DNA of 47,911 bases from Bdellovibrionales bacterium (GTDB lineage Bacteria; Bdellovibrionota; Bacteriovoracia; Bacteriovoracales; Bacteriovoracaceae), in assembly GCA_030638415.1 (NCBI GenBank), contig DAOWEO010000140.1:1-47911 (forward strand), written 5' to 3'. The notes under the pieces are model-generated. The model was not told the DNA's origin and ran no database searches. It saw nothing but the letters and a program-made list of their open reading frames with translations. The position numbers were made by a program, and so were the translations under genes. This document shows, piece by piece, positions 29,936 to 39,315 of this stretch. Each line of letters starts with the position of its first letter. The stretch's first letter is position 1.

Positions 29936-30352
29936 ATGATCCCATACAATTTTGATGTTTTTATGCCAGTGGTAATCTTGCTTTTTGTTGGAGTTGCTAT
30001 GGTTGTTGTTGCACTTATTGCAGCAAAAATTTTTCGTCCACATAATCCAAATAAAATAAAAAATCAAGAATATGAATGTGGAGAGAATCCTATTGGAGTT
30101 GCTTGGTCAGTCTTCAACGTGCGTTTTTATGTAATAGGTCTAATCTTTATAATTTTTGATGTGGAGTCTGCGTTAATGTTCCCTGTCGTTACTGTCTTTA
30201 GACGTATGAGAGATCAGGGTATGGGCGGTGTTGTTCTTATTGAAGTATTACTATTTATCCTTATTCTTCTCGCAGGTTTTGCATACTGTTGGAGACGAGG
30301 TGATTTAGATTGGGTAAAAAGTTATAAGCGTCCTGAGGGCGAGTCAAAATAA
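29936..30352 (+). CDS. nuoA: NADH-quinone oxidoreductase subunit A
   Basis: NuoA is a three-helix subunit at the junction of the complex I membrane and peripheral arms. The 138-residue protein has the conserved quinone-site loop YECGENP (about residues 46-52) and the motif FNVRFYVIGLIFIIFDVE (60-77). Conserved acids are Asp75 and Glu77. An upstream TTG at 29924 is in frame, but it is part of TTGGAGAAG, whose GGAG is a good ribosome-binding site for the ATG at 29936. It starts the nuoA-H-J-K-L-M-N cluster; nuoB is not next to it as it is in most operons. Confidence 0.95.
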   Translation: MIPYNFDVFMPVVILLFVGVAMVVVALIAAKIFRPHNPNKIKNQEYECGENPIGVAWSVFNVRFYVIGLIFIIFDVESALMFPVVTVFRRMRDQGMGGVVLIEVLLFILILLAGFAYCWRRGDLDWVKSYKRPEGESK

Positions 30353-30374
30353 ATATTTAAAGAGGTAAAGACAA

Positions 30375-31502
30375 ATGGAACATACTATTGTCGGTTATTT
30401 TTTACAGTTTGAGATAATGAAAAATTTAGTGGAGATGGCGTCTAGCACTCTCGGCTTTAATGCTTCAAGTATTATTGCTTTCATTATTTTTCTAACTGCT
30501 TCACTAATTCTGCTTTTAATCGCCGCAACAATTGGCGGTTTAGGTACTTTTGCTGAAAGAAAGATCTCAGCAGATATGCAGATGCGCCCTGGACCAAATA
30601 GAGTTGGTCCATATGGAATTGTCCAGATGGTAGCAGACTTTATTAAGCTATTTCTAAAGGAAGATATCGTTCCTGTAAACGCAGATCGTTTTCTATTTTA
30701 TATAGCCCCAATTCTTGCGATAGTTGGAGTTTTGGGAACCTTTGCTGTATTACCAATCTCAAGTGGATTGATTATTTCTGATTTAAATGTCGCACTTTTT
30801 TATGCTGTTGGAATCTCCTCTTTGGTTGGACTGGGAATTTTTCTTGGTGGATATGCATCAAATTCTAAATGGTCAATGCTTGGTGGTATGAGAGGGGCGG
30901 CTCAAATTGTGAGCTATGAAATACCCGTTATACTGTCTATGTTTACTGTTATTCTTTTTGCAGGTGGTCTCTCTTTTGGAGCCATTTTGGAAAATCAATC
31001 TGGTGGACCGATTGGATGGTATCTTTTTCATAATCCTTTTACCTTTATTGCATTTTTTGTCTACTTTATCGGAATTCTTGCTGAGACAAACAGAGCCCCT
31101 TTTGACCTCCCTGAATCGGAGTCAGAACTCGTTTCTGGATACAATACAGAATTTACCGGAATGAGATATGCATTTTTTGCTCTTGCTGAGTATATGGAAG
31201 TATTTGTAGTAGCTGCATTTGCTTCCGCACTATTTCTTGGTGGATACAAGATTCCTTTTAATATTGGTGGTGATTCATTAATAGGACAGGTGCTGCAAGC
31301 AGGAATGTTTTTTACTAAGGTAGCATTAATTTATTATGTTGTTATTTGGATACGTTGGACACTTCCAAGAATGAGAGTTGATAATTTAATGACTCTTTGT
31401 TGGAAGTATCTAACACCTATTGCATTTTTTAACTTAATTGGTTCCGCTGTTTGGATTTATTACTTTGGTAATAAATCAATGTGGAATCTTATTTTTTCAT
31501 AA
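30375..31502 (+). CDS. nuoH: NADH-quinone oxidoreductase subunit H
   Basis: NuoH forms much of the quinone-binding chamber. The 375-residue protein has the family motifs TFAERKISADMQMRPGPNRVG (about residues 60-80), the charged loop NRAPFDLPESESELVSGYNTE (about 240-260) and EYMEVF. About 40 residues precede the first conserved helix, but the ATG at 30375 has AGAGG at a good distance. It is 22 bp after nuoA; normally B, C, D, E, F and G lie between A and H, and here none does. Confidence 0.96.
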   Translation: MEHTIVGYFLQFEIMKNLVEMASSTLGFNASSIIAFIIFLTASLILLLIAATIGGLGTFAERKISADMQMRPGPNRVGPYGIVQMVADFIKLFLKEDIVPVNADRFLFYIAPILAIVGVLGTFAVLPISSGLIISDLNVALFYAVGISSLVGLGIFLGGYASNSKWSMLGGMRGAAQIVSYEIPVILSMFTVILFAGGLSFGAILENQSGGPIGWYLFHNPFTFIAFFVYFIGILAETNRAPFDLPESESELVSGYNTEFTGMRYAFFALAEYMEVFVVAAFASALFLGGYKIPFNIGGDSLIGQVLQAGMFFTKVALIYYVVIWIRWTLPRMRVDNLMTLCWKYLTPIAFFNLIGSAVWIYYFGNKSMWNLIFS

Positions 31503-31521
31503 TTTAGGAAGGGAGCATCTC

Positions 31522-32058
31522 GTGTTTTTACAAGTAGTTTTTATCCTTTCAGCTTTGCTTACGGTTGTCTCCGCAGTGATGGTTGTCTTTACTAGGCACA
31601 TTATGTACGCGGCAGTTTATCTCTTAGGTTCCCTGATTGGGGTTGCTGGACTTTATTTAACTTTAGGCGCTGATACTTTAGCAGCAACTCAGCTACTAGT
31701 TTATGTCGGAGGTATCCTTATTATAATGATATTTGCGATTATGTTAACTGGTGGTCAAGATTTTATGAAAAATAGTCGCAAAAGTTTTTTACAGGTGCCA
31801 TTTATGGGTAATGTAAAGACATATGTTTTTGGTGGCTTGGCTGCACTTGTGATGGGCAGTATTGGTACTAAGCTTATAATGAATGTTGCAGATCGTTTCT
31901 CAGAGCATTCTGAGATGCTTTCTTACCAATCAACTATTGAGGTGATTGGAGAAGCATTAGTTACTGACCACGTTTTGGTTTTTGAAATATCCTCCGTTTT
32001 ACTGCTCGGAGCTTTAATTGGGGCTGCAACAATTGCACGTCCTATAAAAAAACAGTAG
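31522..32058 (+). CDS. nuoJ: NADH-quinone oxidoreductase subunit J
   Basis: The 178-residue protein has five hydrophobic segments. The family region around the pi-bulge helix reads TQLLVYVGGILIIMIFAIML (about residues 60-79), matching NuoJ. A longer frame opens at 31438 inside nuoH. The GTG at 31522 is preceded by AGGAAGGGAG and begins exactly at the first helix, so it is the likely start. NuoI, usually between H and J, is absent. nuoK follows after 10 bp. Confidence 0.93.
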   Translation: MFLQVVFILSALLTVVSAVMVVFTRHIMYAAVYLLGSLIGVAGLYLTLGADTLAATQLLVYVGGILIIMIFAIMLTGGQDFMKNSRKSFLQVPFMGNVKTYVFGGLAALVMGSIGTKLIMNVADRFSEHSEMLSYQSTIEVIGEALVTDHVLVFEISSVLLLGALIGAATIARPIKKQ

Positions 32059-32068
32059 AGGAAAGCTT

Positions 32069-32374
32069 ATGATGAATTTAGCAGCTTATCTTTTTATCAG
32101 TTTAGTGCTTTTTCTGTGTGGAATTATTGTTATTATTGCTCGCAAGAACATTGTTGCTATTTTAATTGGTATGGAGCTTATTTTAAATGCAGCAGCACTT
32201 AATTTTGTAGCCTACTCTCGTTATGTTACTCATCATATTGATGGTCATATTTTCCCACTATTTATTATAGTTGTTGCAGCAGCAGAAGCAGTAGTGGGAT
32301 TGGCGATAGTTATTAGGTTTTTTCAAATTAAAGAAACTATTCACATTGATGATGCAACTCAGTTACAGAGCTAG
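32069..32374 (+). CDS. nuoK: NADH-quinone oxidoreductase subunit K
   Basis: The 101-residue protein is typical NuoK (E. coli 100). It has three helices with the intramembrane glutamates in GMELILNAAALNF (second helix) and AAAEAVVGLAI (third helix), part of the central proton path. AGAGGA precedes the ATG, and nuoL follows after 18 bp. Confidence 0.96.
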   Translation: MMNLAAYLFISLVLFLCGIIVIIARKNIVAILIGMELILNAAALNFVAYSRYVTHHIDGHIFPLFIIVVAAAEAVVGLAIVIRFFQIKETIHIDDATQLQS

Positions 32375-32392
32375 TTTAAAGAGGATTGATAT

Positions 32393-34555
32393 ATGGAATA
32401 TACACTTACATCAATAGCACCGATAGTATTACTACCATTTTTGGCGTTTATACTAAGTGCACTTGTTGTTAAAAAGTCTGACAATTTAGCCGTTGGCATT
32501 GCCCTTTCAGGTATTGTTGGATCAGCTATTTTTTCAAGTCGTGTTTTTTACGATTTTGTTTTTGGGGTTTACTCGAAAGGTTACTACATTCATAAAGTCT
32601 TTAATTGGTTTGATTTAAGTTATGGTGATTTAGTTTTCAAAGTAGACATGGGTATTTATATCGATAATATGGCTGCCATATTACTGTTTATGGTTACCAT
32701 GGTTGGATCAATGATCATGATCTTTTCTACTTACTATATGAAAGGTGACAAATTTGGCTATGGGCGCTTTTTTGTATATATGATTCTATTCTCTACCGGA
32801 ATGATTGGATTAACTATTTCAGATAATCTTCTCTCTGTTTTTATGTTTTGGGAGTTAATGGGATTTTGTTCTTATTCTCTAATTGGATTCTATTACCAAA
32901 AAGAATCAGCGGCACAAGCATGTGTTAAAGCTTTTATGACAACTAGAGTAGGAGATGTATTTTTCCTTCTGGCCATTGTTGCGATCTGGTCTGTTGTAGG
33001 AAGTGTTAGCTTTGTTGATATTTATGCAGCACTTGCTGATGAAAAATTTGCAGGTTTAGCTATTTTTGGAATTCCTCTTATTACTTTTATTGCAATCTCA
33101 ATTTTTATGGGAACAATCGGTAAGTCAGCTCAATTCCCTCTTCAAGTATGGCTGCCGGATGCAATGCAAGGACCAACTCCTTGTTCAGCAATGATTCATG
33201 CCGCAACAATGGTTGCTGCGGGAGTATATCTTGCTTTAAGAGTTTATCCAATTTTAGAAGCAGGACATATATTAATCTTTGTTGCTTATATTGGTGGTAT
33301 TACAGCTCTAGGTGCTGCAACGATTGCCCTTGTACAAACAGATATTAAAGCAGTGTTGGCATATTCAACAATTTCTCAACTTGGTTATATGGTTTTAGGA
33401 GTTGGAGTTGGAGCCTATAATGCTGCGTTTATGCACCTGATTGCCCATGCAGTCTTTAAGGCGTGTCTCTTTTTAGCATCTGGTTCGATTATTCATGAAC
33501 TACATGATCATCATACTGGTGGCCACGTACAAGAGATGCCGCGGATGGGTGGACTACGTAAAAAAATGCCACTGACTTTTATTGCAATGCTTTTATGTAC
33601 TTTTGCAATTTCCGGTTTTCCTTTTTTCTCAGGTTTTGTATCTAAAGATAGAATTCTTGGTGATGCTTTTGTCATGGCAACACAGCATGGATCATTTATT
33701 CCTGTTGCGATCTTAGGTTATGCAGCGGCATTTCTAACTGCATTTTACATGTTTAGAATGATGTTTTTAACTTTCTTTGGTGAGCCAAGAGACAAAGAGC
33801 TTTATGATCATACTAAGCAAGAAACATTGTTGTGGAATAGAAATATGCCACTACTTTTTCTATCAATTTTTACTCTAGGTGTATTTTATTCTGGATCATT
33901 TACGGGTCAAGGTTTAGTAAAAGTGGCAGGAGATCGTTACGAATGGTTTTCAACATTGGTACAAAAACCACATGTTGAAAATTTCAAATCATACTCTAAG
34001 TCAGAGTTTAATTATGAAGACAGTATAACTCGTAACTTTGAAAAATCTCACTATGATGCGAGTCATGGTATGAGTGCTGATAAAGCTCATCATGTTCACC
34101 ATATCCACTCTATTGGAGCGGTAATTTCAATTTTCATTGCTTTGGGTGGATTTTTGCTAGCATTTTTTATGTATTTTAAGAAGTCTATTAACCCATGGGC
34201 ATCAAAATTTGCTTGGTACACTAAGGTATTAAAAAATAAGTATTACTTTGATGACTTTTATCTTGGTGGCCTTATTCAAAAAGGTCTTCTCCCAATGAAT
34301 AGGTTTTTTGCTTGGATTGATATGGGTATTTATGATCGTTTTTTTATTGATGGCTGGGAAAGAGTACTAGCTGTTTGTTATAGCGCTGCAGGTTGGTTTG
34401 ATCGTATTATTGTTGACACAATATTTGTTGATGGAATTGGAGCTGGAACACGCTTAGTAAACGTTATTTTACGTACGTTTCAATCAGGAAAAATACAATT
34501 TTACTTTTTAGTTGGGTTTATTGGTCTGGCTGGATACATATTAACATTATTATAG
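32393..34555 (+). CDS. nuoL: NADH-quinone oxidoreductase subunit L
   Basis: NuoL is the distal antiporter-like proton pump with a long lateral helix. The 720-residue protein is longer than E. coli NuoL (613), in part because of a histidine-rich region around residues 560-580 (HGMSADKAHHVHHIHS). The TM5 glutamate is Glu154 (MFWELMGF) and the TM7 lysine is Lys244 (GKSAQFPLQVWLPDAM). The typical SGFPFFSGFVSKD and the FYMFRMMFLTFFG segment are also present. The C-terminal region IYDRFFIDGWERVL and beyond would form the lateral helix and final TM. It is cotranscribed with nuoK and nuoM. Confidence 0.96.
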   Translation: MEYTLTSIAPIVLLPFLAFILSALVVKKSDNLAVGIALSGIVGSAIFSSRVFYDFVFGVYSKGYYIHKVFNWFDLSYGDLVFKVDMGIYIDNMAAILLFMVTMVGSMIMIFSTYYMKGDKFGYGRFFVYMILFSTGMIGLTISDNLLSVFMFWELMGFCSYSLIGFYYQKESAAQACVKAFMTTRVGDVFFLLAIVAIWSVVGSVSFVDIYAALADEKFAGLAIFGIPLITFIAISIFMGTIGKSAQFPLQVWLPDAMQGPTPCSAMIHAATMVAAGVYLALRVYPILEAGHILIFVAYIGGITALGAATIALVQTDIKAVLAYSTISQLGYMVLGVGVGAYNAAFMHLIAHAVFKACLFLASGSIIHELHDHHTGGHVQEMPRMGGLRKKMPLTFIAMLLCTFAISGFPFFSGFVSKDRILGDAFVMATQHGSFIPVAILGYAAAFLTAFYMFRMMFLTFFGEPRDKELYDHTKQETLLWNRNMPLLFLSIFTLGVFYSGSFTGQGLVKVAGDRYEWFSTLVQKPHVENFKSYSKSEFNYEDSITRNFEKSHYDASHGMSADKAHHVHHIHSIGAVISIFIALGGFLLAFFMYFKKSINPWASKFAWYTKVLKNKYYFDDFYLGGLIQKGLLPMNRFFAWIDMGIYDRFFIDGWERVLAVCYSAAGWFDRIIVDTIFVDGIGAGTRLVNVILRTFQSGKIQFYFLVGFIGLAGYILTLL

Positions 34556-34591
34556 ATTTAGATATTTAAATAGTTATAAAGGAGAAATCTT

Positions 34592-36115
34592 GTGAGCAAC
34601 TTGTTAAATTGGATAGTTTGGCTACCGGTCCTCGGGATCTTAGGTATGTTGGTTATTCCTAAAAGTAATGAAACGGCAATAAAATACTGGGCCGTAATTA
34701 CTACTGCGGTAACCCTTATATTAACTTTAATCTTGTGGAATAACTTTGACCCAACAATTGCGGATATGCAGCCAAATTTTATGGTGAAGATCCCTTGGAT
34801 TGCTCAGTTTAATATTAATTATACATTGGGTGTTGATGGAATCTCTCTGCCAATGATTCTGCTTACCGCGCTACTATTTTTCCTTTGTACACTGGCATCG
34901 TGGAATATTCCTAAATTTATTAAGGCATATTTTGCACTTCTACTTTTATTAGAAGCATCTGTACTTGGTGTGTTTTTAGCTCTAGATTTTTTCTTGTTTT
35001 ATGTTTTTTGGGAAGTGATGCTAATTCCAATGTTTTTTCTTATCGGAATTTGGGGTGGAGAAAATCGAGAATATGCAGCAATTAAATTTTTCCTTTTTAC
35101 ATTTTTAGGATCAATTTTGATGCTAGTTGGAATGATTGCGCTTTATTATGTTTCAGGACAAGGTGCTAACTCCTTTGATATCTTGTCACTCTCTGGAGGT
35201 CATTTTAGAGATCTTACAGTTACTATGTTTGGTCATGATCTACCATTTAATATCTTATTTTTTATATTTCTTTTTATTGGTTTTGCTATTAAAGTTCCAG
35301 TATTTCCATTCCATACATGGTTGCCACATGCTCACGTTCAGGCACCTACGGCAGTATCAGTAATACTTGCTGGTGTACTACTTAAGATGGGAACATACGG
35401 ATTTTTGAGAATTGCTTTCCCAATTTTTCCTGCTGCATCTATTTATTTTGCAGATGCAATTGCTTGGCTTGGATTGGTTAATATTATTTATGGTGCATTG
35501 TGTGCGATGGCCCAGACTGATGTTAAGAAACTAATTGCTTACTCCTCTATTTCTCATATGGGTTTTGTGATGCTTGGGCTTGCTGCAATGACAGTTCAAG
35601 GAATGAATGGTGCAGTTTTACAGATGTTTAACCACGGTACCTCAACTGCAATGCTCTTTCTTTTAATTGGAATTTTATACGAGCGATCTCATCACAGATG
35701 GATTATTCGTCCAGATGGTTCAAGAGGTTTTGGTGGTCTTTATACACAGCTGCCGAAGTATACAATTATCTTTATTATTGCAATGTTTGCTTCTATGGGA
35801 CTTCCAGGTCTTTCAGGATTTATTTCAGAAGCACTTATTTTCATTGGAATTTACGAACGATTTACAACAATTACTGTGTTAGCTGTATTTGGATTACTAC
35901 TTGGTGCAGCTTACTTACTTTGGATGTTTAAGAGAATGTTTTTTGGAGAAGTTGTGGAAGACAACAAACAATATACTGATGTTAACGCAAGAGAGATTTT
36001 TTATATGTTACCTCTTGTGGCAGCAGTAATGATTTTTGGAGTTTATCCAGCCCCTATTTTAAATATTATGCGAGCATCCGTTGGGAAGCTAGTGATGATG
36101 TTAAATACATTTTAA
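34592..36115 (+). CDS. nuoM: NADH-quinone oxidoreductase subunit M
   Basis: The 507-residue protein is of normal NuoM length and has about 14 helices. The TM5 glutamate is Glu141 in FYVFWEVMLIPMFFLIG. The TM7 segment IKVPVFPFHTWLPHAHVQAP contains the conserved lysine, and GLPGLSGFISE is the discontinuous-helix region. It starts with GTG at 34592 after a clear AAGGAG. Confidence 0.97.
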   Translation: MSNLLNWIVWLPVLGILGMLVIPKSNETAIKYWAVITTAVTLILTLILWNNFDPTIADMQPNFMVKIPWIAQFNINYTLGVDGISLPMILLTALLFFLCTLASWNIPKFIKAYFALLLLLEASVLGVFLALDFFLFYVFWEVMLIPMFFLIGIWGGENREYAAIKFFLFTFLGSILMLVGMIALYYVSGQGANSFDILSLSGGHFRDLTVTMFGHDLPFNILFFIFLFIGFAIKVPVFPFHTWLPHAHVQAPTAVSVILAGVLLKMGTYGFLRIAFPIFPAASIYFADAIAWLGLVNIIYGALCAMAQTDVKKLIAYSSISHMGFVMLGLAAMTVQGMNGAVLQMFNHGTSTAMLFLLIGILYERSHHRWIIRPDGSRGFGGLYTQLPKYTIIFIIAMFASMGLPGLSGFISEALIFIGIYERFTTITVLAVFGLLLGAAYLLWMFKRMFFGEVVEDNKQYTDVNAREIFYMLPLVAAVMIFGVYPAPILNIMRASVGKLVMMLNTF

Positions 36116-36132
36116 TTTTTTAAGGTGATAAA

Positions 36133-37599
36133 ATGACTAGTTACATGACAAATTTGGCTTTTTACGTCCCTGAACTAATTGTAGTTGGAGCAATGATTTT
36201 ACTGCTCTTTATCTACGCTTTTTCTGGTGGTAGTTCAAAGAAACTTAATACCATCTTAAGTACGGTGGCAGCATTTATCCTGGTTTTTGTAGGCTATCTG
36301 CAATTTGGTTTTTTACAGGCTCCTATTCAAGAAATTTTTTCAAGATCAGTTGTGATTGATCAGTTTGGAACTATTTTGAAAATGGTTATGGTGGTAGGTA
36401 CTTTAGGTGTTATATACATGGCAATGGTGTCACAAGAGATTGTTGAAGACTTGAAGTTTGAGTTTATCATTTTAGTCTTAGGTGTTCTGGTTGGAGCGAT
36501 GTTATTGGTATCTGCAACAAGTATGATTACCATCTATGTTGGACTTGAGACTATTTCAATTATCTCTTATGCACTATCTGCATTAAAGAAAAATGATGAT
36601 CTATCAGCAGAGGCTGGGCTGAAGTATGTCCTTTATGGTGGATTTGCTTCTGGTGTAATGTTATTTGGCATGAGTCACATTTATGGAGTTCTAGGGACTC
36701 TATTTGTCTATGATTTTCCAGCACAGCTTGCTTCACTAACGTTTGATAATATGTTGGTTTTAGTTCCTGCATTTTTAATGTTTTTTGTTGGTCTTGGATA
36801 TAAAATATCTGCTGTTCCTTTTCACATGTGGACACCAGACGTTTATGAAGGCTCACCTGTTCCTGTTACAACCTTCTTCGCAATTGTTCCTAAAGTGGCA
36901 GCTCTAGGGGCTCTTTACAGGCTATCTACTGTGCTAATTGGGCAAGAGACAATTCTAGCTACAACATGGATTACACTTATTGGAATTGTTGGTGCCTTGA
37001 CAATGACAGTAGGAAATATTGCAGCTATAGGACAGAGATCTGTTAAGCGGATGCTAGCTTACTCGTCAATTTCACATGCTGGATTTATAATACTAGCCAC
37101 ATTAGTTGTGGATCAGATTGGTAGTCGTTCTTTAGTTTTCTATGCAATTGTATATCTATTTATGACTCTTGTAGCTTTTATGATTACAGGGGCAGTATCT
37201 GACAAATATGGAAATGATTACTTCGATAGGTTTAGAGGTCTTATTTTACGATATCCGCTTATGGCAATAAGCATGGTAATTATAATGCTATCTTTAGCTG
37301 GAATTCCTCCACTTGCAGGGTTTGTAGCAAAGTTTAATATATTAGCAGCAATTATTAAGGAAGGTTACTATACTCTTGCTGTTATTGCCGGACTAAACTC
37401 TGTTATATCACTGTATTACTACATGAAAATTGTTCGTTTGATGGTACTGAAAGAGGCAGAGTCTACTGAGGATATTGCTAATTTTAGTATTTCAGTGCAA
37501 TCAGTAGTTATTTTTCTTACTATTCCAGTTGTTTTTCTTGGTATTTTTTGGGAAACCATATTAGCTTTTGCCAATGGAGCACAAATATTTATAAAATAG
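36133..37599 (+). CDS. nuoN: NADH-quinone oxidoreductase subunit N
   Basis: The 488-residue protein matches NuoN in length (485 in E. coli) and motifs. The TM5 glutamate is in YVGLETISIISYAL, the TM7 lysine region reads YKISAVPFHMWTPDVYEG, and AGIPPLAGFVAKF is in the C-terminal half. The ATG has a weak AAGG upstream. The next gene begins 4 bp after its stop, so the second array (37604 onward) is very probably in the same transcript. Confidence 0.97.
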   Translation: MTSYMTNLAFYVPELIVVGAMILLLFIYAFSGGSSKKLNTILSTVAAFILVFVGYLQFGFLQAPIQEIFSRSVVIDQFGTILKMVMVVGTLGVIYMAMVSQEIVEDLKFEFIILVLGVLVGAMLLVSATSMITIYVGLETISIISYALSALKKNDDLSAEAGLKYVLYGGFASGVMLFGMSHIYGVLGTLFVYDFPAQLASLTFDNMLVLVPAFLMFFVGLGYKISAVPFHMWTPDVYEGSPVPVTTFFAIVPKVAALGALYRLSTVLIGQETILATTWITLIGIVGALTMTVGNIAAIGQRSVKRMLAYSSISHAGFIILATLVVDQIGSRSLVFYAIVYLFMTLVAFMITGAVSDKYGNDYFDRFRGLILRYPLMAISMVIIMLSLAGIPPLAGFVAKFNILAAIIKEGYYTLAVIAGLNSVISLYYYMKIVRLMVLKEAESTEDIANFSISVQSVVIFLTIPVVFLGIFWETILAFANGAQIFIK

Positions 37600-37603
37600 T
37601 AAC

Positions 37604-37927
37604 GTGAATATTTTATTACAGTTACTATTTTTATTTTTGATTGCTTACGCTTTGATAGCGACTGTAATTAAATTTACTAAGGTATATTATTCTCATTCAA
37701 CTTGTAAGATTGAACATCGAGAAGATAAGTTAGTTTTAACTGAAGATGTTCGCTCGTTCTTTTTATATATCTTACTTGTAGCCGTGTTGATTGAATTTAT
37801 ACTAATAGTGTTTATTTTTCTAAATCCGAATTTGTTATATGTGGAGTTTGTAAGACATTTTATTTTATTAATTCAGGCTAGTATTTTTATTCTCTTTTTA
37901 AAGATAAAAGATAAGATATATGTATAA
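37604..37927 (+). CDS. small membrane protein, candidate diverged NuoA paralogue (first gene of second array)
   Basis: The 107-residue protein has three hydrophobic segments (about residues 3-24, 51-73 and 80-98). No ordinary family motif is present. It takes the place of NuoA in an array that repeats the order A-H-J-K-L-M-N, and its layout is the same: helix, charged loop of about 25 residues, then two helices. By hand, FFLYILLVAVLIEFILIVF (residues 52-70) aligns with FYVIGLIFIIFDVESALMF of NuoA, keeping one glutamate (Glu64). The conserved ECGENP loop is not recognisable. The start is GTG 4 bp after nuoN; the 3' end overlaps the next gene by 8 bp. Homology to NuoA is inferred. Confidence 0.72.
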   Translation: MNILLQLLFLFLIAYALIATVIKFTKVYYSHSTCKIEHREDKLVLTEDVRSFFLYILLVAVLIEFILIVFIFLNPNLLYVEFVRHFILLIQASIFILFLKIKDKIYV

Positions 37928-38717
37928 TTTCTTACCGTTTACTATCAATTTTATATATTTTATTTTATTAGTAACTCTAATATTATATATAGATATGGAA
38001 AGAAATTTTCTACCTTCACTGAATAGTTTACAAAATATTTCATTATCAAAAAAAATGCAATTTTTACGAATGAGTATAAAAAGTAATTTTCTCTCTTATT
38101 CTCCTCTTGTTTTAAGTGTGTTTATTTCCATGCTTTACATCACACCTAATTATTTTTTTAGTAGTATGGTTGATCAACGATCACTATCACACATGATATT
38201 AGGAATACTTATTCTATATATATTTATTGATATTCGTATGTTTAGCACTCAAAAATATCAGATACAGGATATTCCAGTTAAAATAAATCTATTGTTGCTA
38301 TTATTTGTTATTTTAACAGCTGTTTTTAATTTATTTATGCTAAATATTTTCAAAGCAGATATTGTGATTCGCTTAGTTAATTATATAATTCTATGGTTTG
38401 CAGTAATGCATAAGACGTCTTATTTTTCATTGAAGCAAGTAAGAAAAGTATCTATTTATTCAATTGTTTTATATTTTATATTTTTTCAGTTTTTTAATAA
38501 TTTCCTATTTTCTTATTATGAATTAGCATTTTTATCCTCAGTCTTTTTTAATAGTACTTTGCTTTTTTGTATTATTTTTCTTGAGGTCATTGCATCTTTG
38601 ACTCTAGAGCAGTTGTATAATGAAATTATAATTAATAGTAACCATCGGGCAACCTATAAATTACTGCTTCTCTGTATATTTATACTTCTTATTATTGGAG
38701 GATATCTACTAATATGA
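37920..38717 (+). CDS. polytopic membrane protein, candidate diverged NuoH paralogue
   Basis: The 265-residue protein has about eight predicted helices, one fewer or equal to NuoH. No database-style motif is visible. In the first helix/loop, IDMERNFLPSLN (residues 24-35) aligns with TFAERKISADMQ of NuoH, keeping the Glu-Arg pair (27-28). FLSYSPLVLSVF (57-68) aligns with FLFYIAPILAIV. The NuoH loops RPGPNRVG and NRAPFDLPE, which build the quinone site, are absent, so quinone chemistry is unlikely. It is second in the array, as nuoH is in the upstream cluster, and overlaps both neighbours. Confidence 0.72.
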   Translation: MYNFLPFTINFIYFILLVTLILYIDMERNFLPSLNSLQNISLSKKMQFLRMSIKSNFLSYSPLVLSVFISMLYITPNYFFSSMVDQRSLSHMILGILILYIFIDIRMFSTQKYQIQDIPVKINLLLLLFVILTAVFNLFMLNIFKADIVIRLVNYIILWFAVMHKTSYFSLKQVRKVSIYSIVLYFIFFQFFNNFLFSYYELAFLSSVFFNSTLLFCIIFLEVIASLTLEQLYNEIIINSNHRATYKLLLLCIFILLIIGGYLLI

Positions 38718-39085
38718 TGAAAAAAATAAAATTGAATAGATTCTCTAGGCAGTTATTAGTTACAATATTAACAGTCATGTGGATTGGATATCTGTTATAC
38801 ATACAGCAGGTACTTTTAGCATTTATTCTAGTAGTGATGTATTTTATTCAAACTATATTCTATAAAAAATCTATTTTAGTGCATATTCATAAAAAATACT
38901 TACTATCTTTTATTGCATTTGCAATTGGATTTAGATTTATTTTTTTAGCTGTTGTCTCAGATTTTATAAGTGAGAAATTAGTTACGAACTATTTTTTTGA
39001 TTACTCTTCAGCGATTGCTGGCATGTTAATATTATTAATTTTTTTTCTCTCCATTACAGAAGATATACTTAAGAGGGAAAAATGA
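38714..39085 (+). CDS. membrane protein, candidate diverged NuoJ paralogue
   Basis: The 123-residue protein has four or five hydrophobic segments (about residues 14-29, 31-48, 63-82 and 98-116). I recognise no motif. It holds the NuoJ position in the repeated gene order, with about 0.7 of NuoJ's length, the same shrinkage as its neighbours. GGAGG lies 12 bases before the ATG at 38714, which overlaps the previous stop (ATGA). A second ATG immediately follows. The assignment is by position and topology only. Confidence 0.65.
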   Translation: MMKKIKLNRFSRQLLVTILTVMWIGYLLYIQQVLLAFILVVMYFIQTIFYKKSILVHIHKKYLLSFIAFAIGFRFIFLAVVSDFISEKLVTNYFFDYSSAIAGMLILLIFFLSITEDILKREK

Positions 39086-39315
39086 TAATTTTAGCTTTCA
39101 TCTCACTATTAATAATTTTCTTGTTGTTGGTACTTAGTAAAGAAGTCGAATTATCGCAAATAGTTTATATTATATGTGCAGGAGGAATAGTCTTGTCCAG
39201 CGGCTTAAGTCTAGGATGGGTGTCTGTCAGGGTTATTTCAGTTACTTTGTTTCTTCTTTTTATTGTTTTACAGCTGTTTGAATTTCTCTGGAGGAATAAG
39301 TGTGATAAATCCTAG
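39082..39315 (+). CDS. small membrane protein, candidate diverged NuoK paralogue
   Basis: The 77-residue protein has three hydrophobic segments (about residues 2-18, 26-42 and 47-69), the topology of NuoK (101 residues). Of the two NuoK intramembrane glutamates, neither is clearly preserved in the second and third helices. An acidic pair, KEVELSQ, lies in the first loop. It overlaps the previous gene by 4 bp, has AGAGGG upstream, and overlaps the next gene by 14 bp. It is assigned by position, size and topology. Confidence 0.65.
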   Translation: MIILAFISLLIIFLLLVLSKEVELSQIVYIICAGGIVLSSGLSLGWVSVRVISVTLFLLFIVLQLFEFLWRNKCDKS

